Below are positions 1 to 6,788 of a stretch of 7,847 nucleotides of DNA, one piece after another (position 1 is the stretch's first letter; each line of letters begins with the position of its first letter). Where the stretch lies: NCBI GenBank assembly GCA_017860075.1, contig JAFNAH010000066.1, positions 1 through 7,847 on the forward strand, in the 5' to 3' direction. The notes under the pieces are model-generated. The model was not told the origin of the DNA. It saw only the letters and a list, made by a program, of their open reading frames with translations, and did no database searches. The stretch is from Acidobacteriota bacterium (GTDB lineage: Bacteria > Acidobacteriota > UBA6911). The translations under genes and the position numbers were made by a program.

Positions 1-2
1 TT

Positions 3-1130
3 GAGCCGGGACGCACCACGCTCCCGTCCCTGCTGCAGAGGGCAGGCTACACAACCGGCGTGGTGGGCAAGTGGCACCTCGGTCTCGGCTCCGGCAACCT
101 CGACTGGAACACGGAGATCAGGCCCGGTCCACTCGACATCGGCTTCGACTATTCCTTCATTATTCCCGCCACAGGTGATCGTGTTCCCTGCGTTTTCGTG
201 GAAGGCCGCCGAGTGGTCGGGCTGGATCCGAACGATCCCATCCGTGTGAGTTACGAACAAGCAGTCGGTGACGATCCGACCGGTAAGGACCACCCTGAGT
301 TTCTCAAGATGCATCCAAGTCACGGCCACGATCAGACAATCGTGAACGGCATCAGCCGCATCGGCTACATGAGCGGTGGGAAATCTGCTCGCTGGGTCGA
401 CGAAGACATTGCCGACGTCATCACTGCCAGGGCAACCGCGTTCATCGAGCAGAACCGTGACCGGCCATTCTTCCTGTATTTCGCAACCCATGACATCCAC
501 GTCCCGCGGGTGCCGCATCCGCGGTTCGCTGGCAGGAGCGGCCTGGGTCCACGCGGCGACGTCATCCTGGAATTCGATTGGAGCGCGGGCGAGATCCTCA
601 AGACACTCGATCGGCTGAATCTCGCACGAAACACGCTGGTGATCTTGACCAGCGACAACGGTCCTGTTGTTGACGACGGTTATAAAGACCAGGCGGTCGA
701 ACTGCTGGACGGGCACAAGCCGAGCGGGCCTCTGCGCGGCGGGAAGTAGAAGGCCGGCGTCTCGGATGCCCTGGTTTCGCAGATTGATTTCCTGTCGAGC
801 TTCGCCGCGCTGACCGGACAGCGGCTCACCGATGCGGACGCGCCCGACAGCTATAACGTTCTCGATGCGCTGTTGGGCCGATCAGGGACAGGCCGGGATC
901 AACTCGTGGAACACGCCGGGACACTCTCGCTTATCGAGGGCCGGTGGAAGTACATAGAACCGTCCGGCGGGCCAAGGATGAACAAGTACACCAACACAGA
1001 GTTGGGCAACGATCCGCAGCCTCAGCTGTACGACCTGGCGGTCGATCTGGGAGAGAAGCGGAACGTCGCGGCTGAGCACCCCGATCTGGTCCGGGATATG
1101 GCCGTGCAATTGAAGAGGATCCGTAAGTAG
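3..1130 (+). pseudogene. Arylsulfatase, 5'-partial, interrupted by an in-frame stop and a short internal deletion
   Basis: This is a sulfatase-family (alkaline-phosphatase fold) enzyme that would hydrolyse sulfate esters. The frame is open from base 3, so the start and the Cys/Ser-x-Pro-x-Arg formylglycine motif lie left of the window. Visible family landmarks are GKWHLG (66-83, the Lys and His of the active site), ATHDIHVP (484-507, active-site His), SDNGP (651-665, metal-binding Asp/Asn) and LRGGK (732-746, the sulfate-binding Lys). A TAG follows at 747-749. The same frame resumes with KAGVSDALVSQIDF, then the family C-terminus (LIEGRWKYIEP, ELGNDPQPQLYDL) to a normal stop at 1128-1130. Sulfatases normally carry a block like YxxEGGTRVPxxxxWPGxV between GGK and the PGVSDALVSQ-type segment; here it is absent. 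I infer a deletion that left a stop at the joint, so the protein is probably inactive. Readthrough would still lack the conserved block. Assembly error is possible. The natural sulfated substrate cannot be read from the sequence. Confidence 0.85.
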
Positions 1131-1151
1131 GTCCGGTCTGTCAGACCGGAC
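1131..1151. terminator. Perfect 21-bp dyad directly after the sulfatase stop
   Basis: The sequence GTCCGGTCTG, one T, then CAGACCGGAC forms a perfect inverted repeat starting at the base after the sulfatase TAG. As RNA it could fold as an 8-bp GC-rich stem with a 5-nt loop. There is no T-run behind it, so it is not a textbook intrinsic terminator; it may be a 3'-end stabilising hairpin or a small dispersed palindrome. Confidence 0.45.
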
Positions 1152-1172
1152 CATCATACAGAGATCGCCGTG

Positions 1173-1324
1173 CGGCGGGTCTCTGAAGCTGTGAATAATT
1201 CACCGCAGAGGCGCAAAGACCGCAGAGAGTGATTTCTATCTGATTTAGAATCAAGTATTTATCTCTGCGAACTCTGCGTCTCTGCGGTGCTCATAGATTT
1301 TTTCACAGCTTCGGAGACCCGCCG
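1173..1324. repeat. 152-bp nested inverted repeat (dispersed hairpin element) between convergent genes
   Basis: Outer arms are 1173-1195 and 1302-1324, complementary at 22 of 23 positions. Inner arms are 1201-1229 and 1261-1289, complementary at about 24 of 29 positions, with an AT-rich loop at 1230-1260. The inner arms begin CACCGCAGAGGCGCAAAG and end CGTCTCTGCGGTG. From memory, this CACCGCAGAG...CTCTGCGGTG pattern recurs in intergenic regions of many environmental bacterial genomes. A T6 run (1298-1303) follows the inner stem on the plus strand, so it could also terminate plus-strand transcription. No open frame is carried, so any movement would need an enzyme supplied in trans. It sits between the sulfatase 3' end and the 3' end of the metallo-beta-lactamase gene, a typical location for such elements. 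Confidence 0.75.
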
Positions 1325-1326
1325 GG

Positions 1327-1339
1327 GCCTCAGAGAGGC
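1327..1339 (-). other. Small hairpin just downstream of the metallo-beta-lactamase gene
   Basis: GCCTC and GAGGC flank a 3-nt loop, about 15 bp past the stop codon of the minus-strand gene. The stem is only 5 bp and there is no adjacent U-run in the minus-strand transcript. It may contribute to termination together with the larger repeat beside it, but alone it is weak. Confidence 0.2.
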
Positions 1340-1354
1340 GCCGGACGAGGCGAT

Positions 1355-2230
1355 TTACCGAATCACGAATATCTGGCCCTGCTTCAGCTTGTGGTATCGC
1401 TGCTGCAGATCCTTCGAGAGCCGCAGGTACAACTCATCAGGATAACCCTTGGTCCAGAACTGATTTTCCGGGTCCTCCCGGTATGTCTGGAAATGTTGCG
1501 GGAAGATATAGGCCGGCTCGAGCCTGTTGATCAGGATCATCGACCGGTCGATGTACATGTTGTGAACCGTCGGCGAAACGAATAGCGCGTCGATGTTCTT
1601 CAGGTTCAAGTGCTCTTCCGTTAAGACGGAATCGCCGGGCTGAAACAGCCGTTTCCCCCCGACCGTGAAAAGGTAGCCGCAATTATTCGCGATGGAGTAA
1701 ACGAAGTCCTCCTCCCTGGTCAGCACCGTGAAGTCCTGGTTCCCGTGAATTGCATGAGTCGGATCCACGTGAATCCCCTTGACGTCGAACGCCTGCCCCG
1801 GGGTCGGCACCACGATCCTGTCCGAGGCGATCCCCAGCCGCGCCGCCTCGGCCAGGCAGGTGCGCGGCAGCACAAAAGTGCACCGTGGCTTTTGAGCCAG
1901 AGTCTTCAGCGTGGGGCCGTTGAAATGGTCGCCATGATGATGCGTCACGAAAACGACATCGATCTCCGGCGCAAGCTGCGCGGCCGAAATGGGAGGCGGG
2001 AAGACCTTCTCTTCCGTCTCCAGGTCGACATCGATCCCGAACAACAGCTCGCCTGACTTGATCAGCCAGCCGTCGTTTCCTGTCCACCAGAGCGCAATTC
2101 CCTCGTAGCGGGCCCGGATCTGCTCGAGGAGCGACGATTCGGGCGATGCTGCGTCAACATTGCCCGAAAGGAGCAGGCTGCCCGAGAGGACGGCCGCCGC
2201 CAGCGCCGATGCGATCTTCCCTGAGTTCAT
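1355..2230 (-). CDS. Exported metallo-beta-lactamase-fold hydrolase (COG2220/UlaG-like)
   Basis: A 291-aa predicted metal-dependent hydrolase. The start at 2230 is chosen because GGAGGTG (2234-2240 on the complement) lies just upstream and the protein then begins with a signal peptide: MNSGK, a hydrophobic stretch AAAVLSGSLLLSG and a likely cleavage after VDA near residue 27. The frame stays open to 2389, but that extension crosses the GAATTC repeats and has no ribosome site. Metal-site residues are THHHGDH (H97, H99, D101, H102), THAIHG (H159 or H162), QPGD (D200) and FPQHF (H246), so the binuclear metal centre looks intact. The family is broad (lactonases, phosphodiesterases, N-acyl phospholipid hydrolases), and the substrate cannot be assigned. 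With a type I signal peptide and no lipobox Cys, the protein should act in the periplasm or outside the cell. It is divergent from the zinc-ribbon gene and convergent with the sulfatase. Confidence 0.88.
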   Translation of the reverse strand: MNSGKIASALAAAVLSGSLLLSGNVDAASPESSLLEQIRARYEGIALWWTGNDGWLIKSGELLFGIDVDLETEEKVFPPPISAAQLAPEIDVVFVTHHHGDHFNGPTLKTLAQKPRCTFVLPRTCLAEAARLGIASDRIVVPTPGQAFDVKGIHVDPTHAIHGNQDFTVLTREEDFVYSIANNCGYLFTVGGKRLFQPGDSVLTEEHLNLKNIDALFVSPTVHNMYIDRSMILINRLEPAYIFPQHFQTYREDPENQFWTKGYPDELYLRLSKDLQQRYHKLKQGQIFVIR

Positions 2231-2256
2231 TTGCACCTCCGCCAGGAGGATAAACC

Positions 2257-2262
2257 ATATTA
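2257..2262 (-). promoter_or_regulatory. Possible -10 element (TAATAT) for the metallo-beta-lactamase gene
   Basis: On the minus strand TAATAT lies 26 bp upstream of the ATG at 2230, at the AT-rich edge of the GAATTC repeat. No convincing -35 hexamer is visible about 17 bp further upstream; that stretch is made of repeat units. This is a weak candidate resting on one hexamer. Confidence 0.2.
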
Positions 2263-2263
2263 A

Positions 2264-2294
2264 GAATTCAGAATTCAGAATTCTGAATTCAGAA
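2264..2294. repeat. GAATTC heptamer array with a 20-bp perfect palindrome
   Basis: Four GAATTC sites occur at 2264, 2271, 2278 and 2285, each 7 bp apart (units GAATTCA or GAATTCT). Bases 2271-2290 are a perfect palindrome. The array lies in the 173-bp spacer between the divergently transcribed metallo-beta-lactamase and zinc-ribbon genes. Similar ATTCTGAATTC-type tracts are, from memory, scattered through intergenic DNA of several environmental phyla. It is either a simple repeat or a dispersed palindromic element; a regulatory role is unproven. Confidence 0.7.
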
Positions 2295-2403
2295 GGAGTT
2301 GTTCGGGGTGGCCGGTCGAGATAGAATCCGGCTCGTCTCCGGCCCCCGGATTTCGGCGCCCTTCGCTGAAGGCCCGGGAACACCAGCACTGTGAGGAGCT
2401 TCT

Positions 2404-3036
2404 ATGGCGTTGATCCAGTTCACCAGAAACCATACAGACCACTCAACCGACAAAGGCTATCAGTTCGAGTTCTTCTGCGACCGCTGCGGAAACGGATTCA
2501 TGAGTGAGTTCAAGGCTTCCGCGACCGGATTTGCGACGAGCGCACTGCGCGCGGCGGGCGATGTGTTCGGAGGCATCTTCGGCCAGGCAAGCGCCGGCAG
2601 CTACGAAGTCGAACGGATGGTGAGGGGCCCCGGGCACGACAAGGCCTTCCGCGACGCCGTCGGCGAGACGAAACCGAATTTTCGCCAGTGCCCCAAGTGC
2701 TCCCACTGGGTCTGCCTGAACACGTGTTGGAATCAGAAGAGAGGACTGTGCTACGAGTGTGCTCCCAACGTCGAAACGGAACTCGCCGCGGCCCAGGCCC
2801 AGACGACCGTCGAGCAGATCCGCGAGAAGGTGCGGTCGGTCGACCTGACGAAGGACATCGACATCACCAGCGAAGCCGCCGCTCTCTGCCCTAGCTGCGG
2901 TGCGCGAACCCAGGGTGCGAAGTTCTGCCCGGAATGCGGCAAGCCGCTCCGTCCGAAAGACGAGTGCCCGCGATGCGGCACAAAGACGGAAGCCGGGACA
3001 AAGTTCTGCCCGGAATGCGGCAACAAGATGGTCTAA
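2404..3036 (+). CDS. Multi-zinc-ribbon protein of unknown function
   Basis: A 210-aa protein starting behind GAGGAG (2393-2398). It has several Cys pairs typical of zinc ribbons: CDRC (C25, C28); CPKC with CLNTC and CYEC (C96, C99, C104, C108, C116, C119); and at the C-terminus two double ribbons, CPSC...CPEC (C162, C165, C175, C178) and CPRC...CPEC (C188, C191, C202, C205). Residues 40-66 form a Gly/Ala-rich, possibly amphipathic helix, and 123-150 a charged helix. No catalytic motif, signal peptide or transmembrane segment is evident, so it is likely cytoplasmic. Zinc ribbons often mediate protein or nucleic-acid contacts, but the partner here is unknown. The two C-terminal ribbons share an exact 23-nt DNA repeat (2920-2942 and 3001-3023), suggesting recent duplication or conversion. 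It is followed after 2 nt by the 454-aa gene, so the two products probably work together. Confidence 0.85.
   Translation: MALIQFTRNHTDHSTDKGYQFEFFCDRCGNGFMSEFKASATGFATSALRAAGDVFGGIFGQASAGSYEVERMVRGPGHDKAFRDAVGETKPNFRQCPKCSHWVCLNTCWNQKRGLCYECAPNVETELAAAQAQTTVEQIREKVRSVDLTKDIDITSEAAALCPSCGARTQGAKFCPECGKPLRPKDECPRCGTKTEAGTKFCPECGNKMV
2920..3023 (+). repeat. Exact 23-bp direct repeat within the zinc-ribbon gene
   Basis: Bases 2920-2942 and 3001-3023 are identical and encode the KFCPECG end of each C-terminal zinc ribbon, 81 bp (27 codons) apart. The spacing is a multiple of three, so gain or loss of a unit would stay in frame. Identity at synonymous positions points to tandem duplication or gene conversion rather than protein-level selection alone. 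Confidence 0.7.
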
Positions 3037-3038
3037 TC

Positions 3039-4403
3039 ATGCCATCCTTCGCCGGACGTTTTCAGATCACCAATCCCGACGGCACGGGTGGCCTGGCAGC
3101 GGCTTGCTCTGCCTCCTTCGACGCCGAACGCATGGCACTTGCGCCTGCCGCCGGCGCCCCGCTCGCGTTCGATCTCGGAGACATAGATGAGTTTCACCCC
3201 GCCGACTACGAACTCACTCTCAAACTTTACACGGGCCAGGAAGTCCTGCTCGGGCAATTCGGCAAGGCCTTCCAAAACCTGTGTCATGATCTGCTCGCCG
3301 CCTGGCGCGACCGGGTGGTTCGTTGTCTCCTTCTCGAGGATCTGGAGGAGCTGGCCCGACTGGAAGGCTTCGCAGATCTCGACTCCGCGGAGCGCCGGCT
3401 CGCGCAGCCGGTTGAGGTCCGCCTTTACAGGAGCAATCTTGCCATCCTGCCCGAATCGGCCACCGGTTTCCACTGGCGGCTGGCCGACATCGATGCCGTG
3501 CATTTTGACGCGAAAGACTACGCGCTCACGATCCGGTCCGGGACGGACCGGCTGAGCATCTCGAAGCTGGCCAGGCGAACCGATGAATTTCGGGATCGCC
3601 TCCACGATGCGATGACGGTATTGTCGCAGCAAAGTGCGGCGGTGGTGCAGAAGCTGTTCCCGTTCCTCTCCCCGGACGAGTTGCAGCGGGTGACTGAAGT
3701 ACTGAAGGAAGGCAGATCGGTGCCGCTCTCAGCGCTGACAGGAGTCCATCGCCGGATTGAACAGGCTCTGACCGAGAACGCGATCGACGCGGAACTCCGA
3801 CCCTACTTTGACGGCCTGAAGGAGCAGAGCACCGCCGACGGTATCTTCACAGGGTTCAGGCTGATCCGGAGAGAAGCCGAACCCGGCGGGAATGGAGCAG
3901 AACCGCCCGAGGCGGCAGGGGAGGCAGGGGCAGCCGATTCTCCGCTCGAGCCCCCGGGAGTGGAAGCGCCCGTTGAGGATGGGAAGAGCGGTGATGTTCT
4001 CCACTGGTTTTTCTTCCCGCTCGGCGCCGTAAATGCCGCCGGCGCTCGTGCGAGCGTCATCGCGTGGGAGGCGACTTCCAGGTCCGGCCGGGCGACATAC
4101 TGCTTTCGCATGCCGCCTGCTGAAGAAATCTCCCGATCGCAGGACGCAAGCCGGGATCCGTTCCGAGTCGATGCTGCTGTCCATCGCCTGAATCGCGGCA
4201 TTGCGTTACTCAACTTCCACCGGGAGCCGATCTACCTGCCTGACGACTCGCTGGAACTCCAGCCCCGTTTTCGTCGGTATGCGATCGCAGCGAGGAAGAT
4301 CCCAGTCCTGCGCGAGTTACGCAATCAGTTCCTTGGCCGCGCAATCCACACGACTCCCGAAGCCTGGAGGAAGCAGTTGCAGGCGCTCCTGGCGAAAGCC
4401 TGA
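3039..4403 (+). CDS. Hypothetical protein with a duplicated ~70-residue domain, partner of the zinc-ribbon protein
   Basis: A 454-aa protein I do not recognise. The start at 3039 lies 2 nt after the zinc-ribbon stop (TAA TC ATG), which fits translational coupling; an in-frame ATG at 2934 would lie inside the zinc-ribbon gene and encode Cys-poor shadow sequence. Two related segments are visible by eye: residues about 23-95 (LAFDLGDIDEFHPADYELTL...) and 125-200 (FHWRLADIDAVHFDAKDYAL...). Each has a strand-rich part, a D-I-D motif and a closing helix, reminiscent of a PH-like fold, but that is only an impression. Residues 208-275 are helical. Residues 280-316 are a Gly/Ala/Pro/Glu-rich linker. 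A C-terminal domain (about 318-454) begins LHWFFFPLG and includes VIAWEATSRSGRATYCFR. No signal peptide, transmembrane helix or enzyme motif is evident, so a cytoplasmic binding or scaffold role is possible. Confidence 0.8.
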   Translation: MPSFAGRFQITNPDGTGGLAAACSASFDAERMALAPAAGAPLAFDLGDIDEFHPADYELTLKLYTGQEVLLGQFGKAFQNLCHDLLAAWRDRVVRCLLLEDLEELARLEGFADLDSAERRLAQPVEVRLYRSNLAILPESATGFHWRLADIDAVHFDAKDYALTIRSGTDRLSISKLARRTDEFRDRLHDAMTVLSQQSAAVVQKLFPFLSPDELQRVTEVLKEGRSVPLSALTGVHRRIEQALTENAIDAELRPYFDGLKEQSTADGIFTGFRLIRREAEPGGNGAEPPEAAGEAGAADSPLEPPGVEAPVEDGKSGDVLHWFFFPLGAVNAAGARASVIAWEATSRSGRATYCFRMPPAEEISRSQDASRDPFRVDAAVHRLNRGIALLNFHREPIYLPDDSLELQPRFRRYAIAARKIPVLRELRNQFLGRAIHTTPEAWRKQLQALLAKA

Positions 4404-4417
4404 CTTTCTATGGCAGA

Positions 4418-4429
4418 GGCCGTACGGCC
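4418..4429. other. 12-bp palindrome in the 72-bp spacer before the lipoprotein gene
   Basis: GGCCGTACGGCC is a perfect palindrome 14 bp after the stop of the 454-aa gene. It has no loop as a hairpin and no following T-run, so it does not look like a terminator; a protein-binding site or chance are equally possible. Without a clear terminator here, transcription may continue into the glycosidase gene. Confidence 0.2.
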
Positions 4430-4475
4430 CGGGCTCAACAGCAGGCGTTGTTGTTGTACGAGAAAGGGGTGAGCA

Positions 4476-6779
4476 ATGAACCTGGATACCGTCTTCCCTC
4501 TTTTCAGCAACCGTAACCGGAAGGACACGGCAATTTCATCATGGCAGAGCGGTGCACGGGCGAGCATCGCAGGCGGGCTCCTCCTCATGGTCGCCGTGGT
4601 CTCCGTCGGATGCGGCAAGAAGGAGCCGCCTCCGGCTGAGAAGACTGCAGCTCAATCCCGGATTACCGTGACGGCAAAAGCCGGTGCGCCGGTCGTTGTC
4701 AGCTCAGCGGAGGCGGAGTTCGACATTCTGCCCTCCGGGTACGTGCAGGCATTTCTCCTCAAGGACGGCAAGCGCCTGTCGCTGGACGAACCCGAAGCGG
4801 GTGCTGCATCGGCCGGGGACATTGTCGTGGTCGCGGACAGCGAAATTCGCGATTTCGCCCTCGATTTCGGGCACGTGAATATCTCCGACGCCGGCGCAAG
4901 GCTCGGAGCGACCGGCAAGAGAGTGGAGATCCAGGGGCGCAGCCCTTCTGCAGCGGGAATCGAGAAGCTGTTCACGCTGGAGGTATACGACGACTTCCCG
5001 ACGATCGCGCTCAGCACCGTAGCCTACAAGAACTCCGGCACGAACGAGCTCAGGATTGACCGGATAGCGACGCAAAGGCATCGGCTCGATGCCACGCTTG
5101 CCGATCCCAAGTCGCCTCCGCATGACCTCTGGTCGTTCCAGGGGTCTGCCTATGACTGGGGCAAGCCCGACGTGCTTCGAATCCAGGCCAATTTCTCTCA
5201 GACGAACATGATGGGCGGACCCGGTCCCGAAGGGCTGGGCGGCGGCATTCCGGTAGTCGATTTCTGGAGCGCGACGTCCGGTGAGGCGATCGGCCACCTG
5301 GAGACTCTGCCGATCGTTCTCTCTCTCCCTGTCAGGGTGGAGAGCGACGGGCGTGTCGGAATCTCGATGGTACTGGAGCCGCAGGTCAGCCTGAAGCCGG
5401 GCGAGTCGTATTCGACTCCATGGAATTTCGTCATGGTCCATTCCGGGGACTACTACGAGTCACTGAGCCTGTGGTCCCGCGCGCAGCAACGACAGGGGTG
5501 GACACTCCCGAAGCCGACTGACGCCGATTACGGCGTCAACTGGTGCGGCTGGGGATACGAGACCGACTTCACCCCGGCGCAAATGCTGGGGACAATTCCG
5601 AAACTCAAGGAGCTGGGCATCCGGTGGGCCACTTTGGATTTCTGCTGGTTCGACAGCTTCGGCGACTGGAATCCGAGAGGTGACAACTTCCCGGGAGACT
5701 CCATGAAGAAGCTGGTCGACGAGTTTCACCGGCAGGGGATAAAGATCACGCTATGGTGGCAACCGCTTACCGTGGAAGGGATCAAGGGGAAGGATTCACT
5801 CGGCAAGCCCATCACAATGTCGAAAGTGATGAAGGAGCACGCCGACTGGCTGATCCTCGACAAGGAGGGCAAGTTCGCGCGCCTGGTCAGCCCCGTGAGC
5901 GGGATGGCCGTCATGTGCCCGGCCCTGCCGCAAGTCATTGCATACCACAGGGAGTTGACCGAGCGGTTCATGCGTGACTGGGGATTCGACGGTAACAAAA
6001 TGGACAGCGTCTTCACCGTTCCGCCGTGCTACAACTCCCGGCACGGGCACAAGACCCCGAATGATTCCATCTACGCGATGCAGGAGGTGTACAGGGTCAT
6101 ATTCGGCACCACGCGTGCCCTCAAGCCCGACAGCGTCACCCAGATCTGTCCCTGCGGGACCACGCCGAACATGGCCTACTTGCCGTACATGGACCAGGCG
6201 GTCACCGCGGACCCGGTCGGATCGGAGCAGGTGCGGCGCCGGATCAAGATGTACAAGGCGCTGCTGGGTCCCGCGTCGGCCGTCTACGGCGATCACGTCG
6301 AACTGACCGCCATGAAGAAGGTAGGTGAAGATTATATTGAGTCAGGCAGAGACTTTGCTTCCACCGTCGGGGCAGGCGGAGTCATCGGGACAAAGTTCAC
6401 CTGGCCGGGAAACGCGCCGAATCCGAAGACGCGGAGGGTCCTGCTGACGCCGGAAAAGGAAACGTACTGGAGGAAGTGGATCGACATCTACAACACCAGG
6501 ATGCTTTCCCGGGGCGTGTTCCGCAATCTCTACGTCTGCGGTTATGACGTGCCGGAGGGGTATGCGATCGAGAAAGACGGCAGGATGTACTACGCCTTCT
6601 TCTCCCGCGATCCCGAAAAACCGTGGCAGGGCGAGATTGAACTGCGCGGCCTCAAACCAGGCCGTTACCGCATACGCGACTACGAGAACGGGAAGGACCT
6701 GGGTATGCTGGATTCGCATCAGCCGGTGCTGAAGACCGGATTCACGGACCACCTGCTTCTCGAAGCGGCGGGAGAGTGA
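4476..6779 (+). CDS. Alpha-galactosidase-like (GH36/melibiase-type) lipoprotein
   Basis: A 767-aa predicted cell-surface or periplasmic glycoside hydrolase. The ATG at 4476 follows a GGGGTGAG ribosome site. After a long basic N-region, the hydrophobic segment IAGGLLLMVAVV leads to SVGC, a lipobox with lipidated Cys46, then a Pro/Lys linker. Residues 62-330 are a beta-rich N-terminal domain. About 350-640 look like a (beta/alpha)8 barrel: DFCWFDSFGDWNPRGDNFP (388-406), ITLWWQP (424-430) and GFDGNKMD (503-510), whose K-x-D matches the GH36/GH27 nucleophile signature (D510). The segment QICPCGTTPN (556-565) occupies the place of the GH36 C-x-S-G-G-G motif. The usual acid/base SDxxD pattern is not obvious: here it reads TADPVGSEQVRRR (577-589), so another residue, perhaps in GDHVEL (605-610), may serve. 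A beta-sandwich C-terminal domain ends the protein. Substrate specificity (galactose or otherwise) is inferred only. Confidence 0.8.
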   Translation: MNLDTVFPLFSNRNRKDTAISSWQSGARASIAGGLLLMVAVVSVGCGKKEPPPAEKTAAQSRITVTAKAGAPVVVSSAEAEFDILPSGYVQAFLLKDGKRLSLDEPEAGAASAGDIVVVADSEIRDFALDFGHVNISDAGARLGATGKRVEIQGRSPSAAGIEKLFTLEVYDDFPTIALSTVAYKNSGTNELRIDRIATQRHRLDATLADPKSPPHDLWSFQGSAYDWGKPDVLRIQANFSQTNMMGGPGPEGLGGGIPVVDFWSATSGEAIGHLETLPIVLSLPVRVESDGRVGISMVLEPQVSLKPGESYSTPWNFVMVHSGDYYESLSLWSRAQQRQGWTLPKPTDADYGVNWCGWGYETDFTPAQMLGTIPKLKELGIRWATLDFCWFDSFGDWNPRGDNFPGDSMKKLVDEFHRQGIKITLWWQPLTVEGIKGKDSLGKPITMSKVMKEHADWLILDKEGKFARLVSPVSGMAVMCPALPQVIAYHRELTERFMRDWGFDGNKMDSVFTVPPCYNSRHGHKTPNDSIYAMQEVYRVIFGTTRALKPDSVTQICPCGTTPNMAYLPYMDQAVTADPVGSEQVRRRIKMYKALLGPASAVYGDHVELTAMKKVGEDYIESGRDFASTVGAGGVIGTKFTWPGNAPNPKTRRVLLTPEKETYWRKWIDIYNTRMLSRGVFRNLYVCGYDVPEGYAIEKDGRMYYAFFSRDPEKPWQGEIELRGLKPGRYRIRDYENGKDLGMLDSHQPVLKTGFTDHLLLEAAGE

Positions 6780-6788
6780 TAAGGGAAC

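Noticed and set aside
747..749. TAG as recoded codon (readthrough or pyrrolysine) in the sulfatase
   Set aside because: The stop coincides with loss of a conserved block and there is no sign of recoding; other genes here also use TAG-free frames and normal stops, so a lesion is simpler.
2264..2294. CRISPR-like short repeats
   Set aside because: The units are contiguous 7-mers with no spacers and there are no cas genes.
2231..2389. Upstream extension of the metallo-beta-lactamase gene to 2389
   Set aside because: The extension reads through the GAATTC repeats, lacks a ribosome site and would bury the signal peptide at residue 54.
2934..3038. Earlier ATG for the 454-aa protein
   Set aside because: It overlaps the zinc-ribbon coding sequence in another frame; ATG 3039 directly after the stop fits coupled translation.
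4704..5441. 245-aa minus-strand open frame inside the glycosidase gene
   Set aside because: Antisense shadow, Arg-rich and without recognisable domains or a ribosome site.
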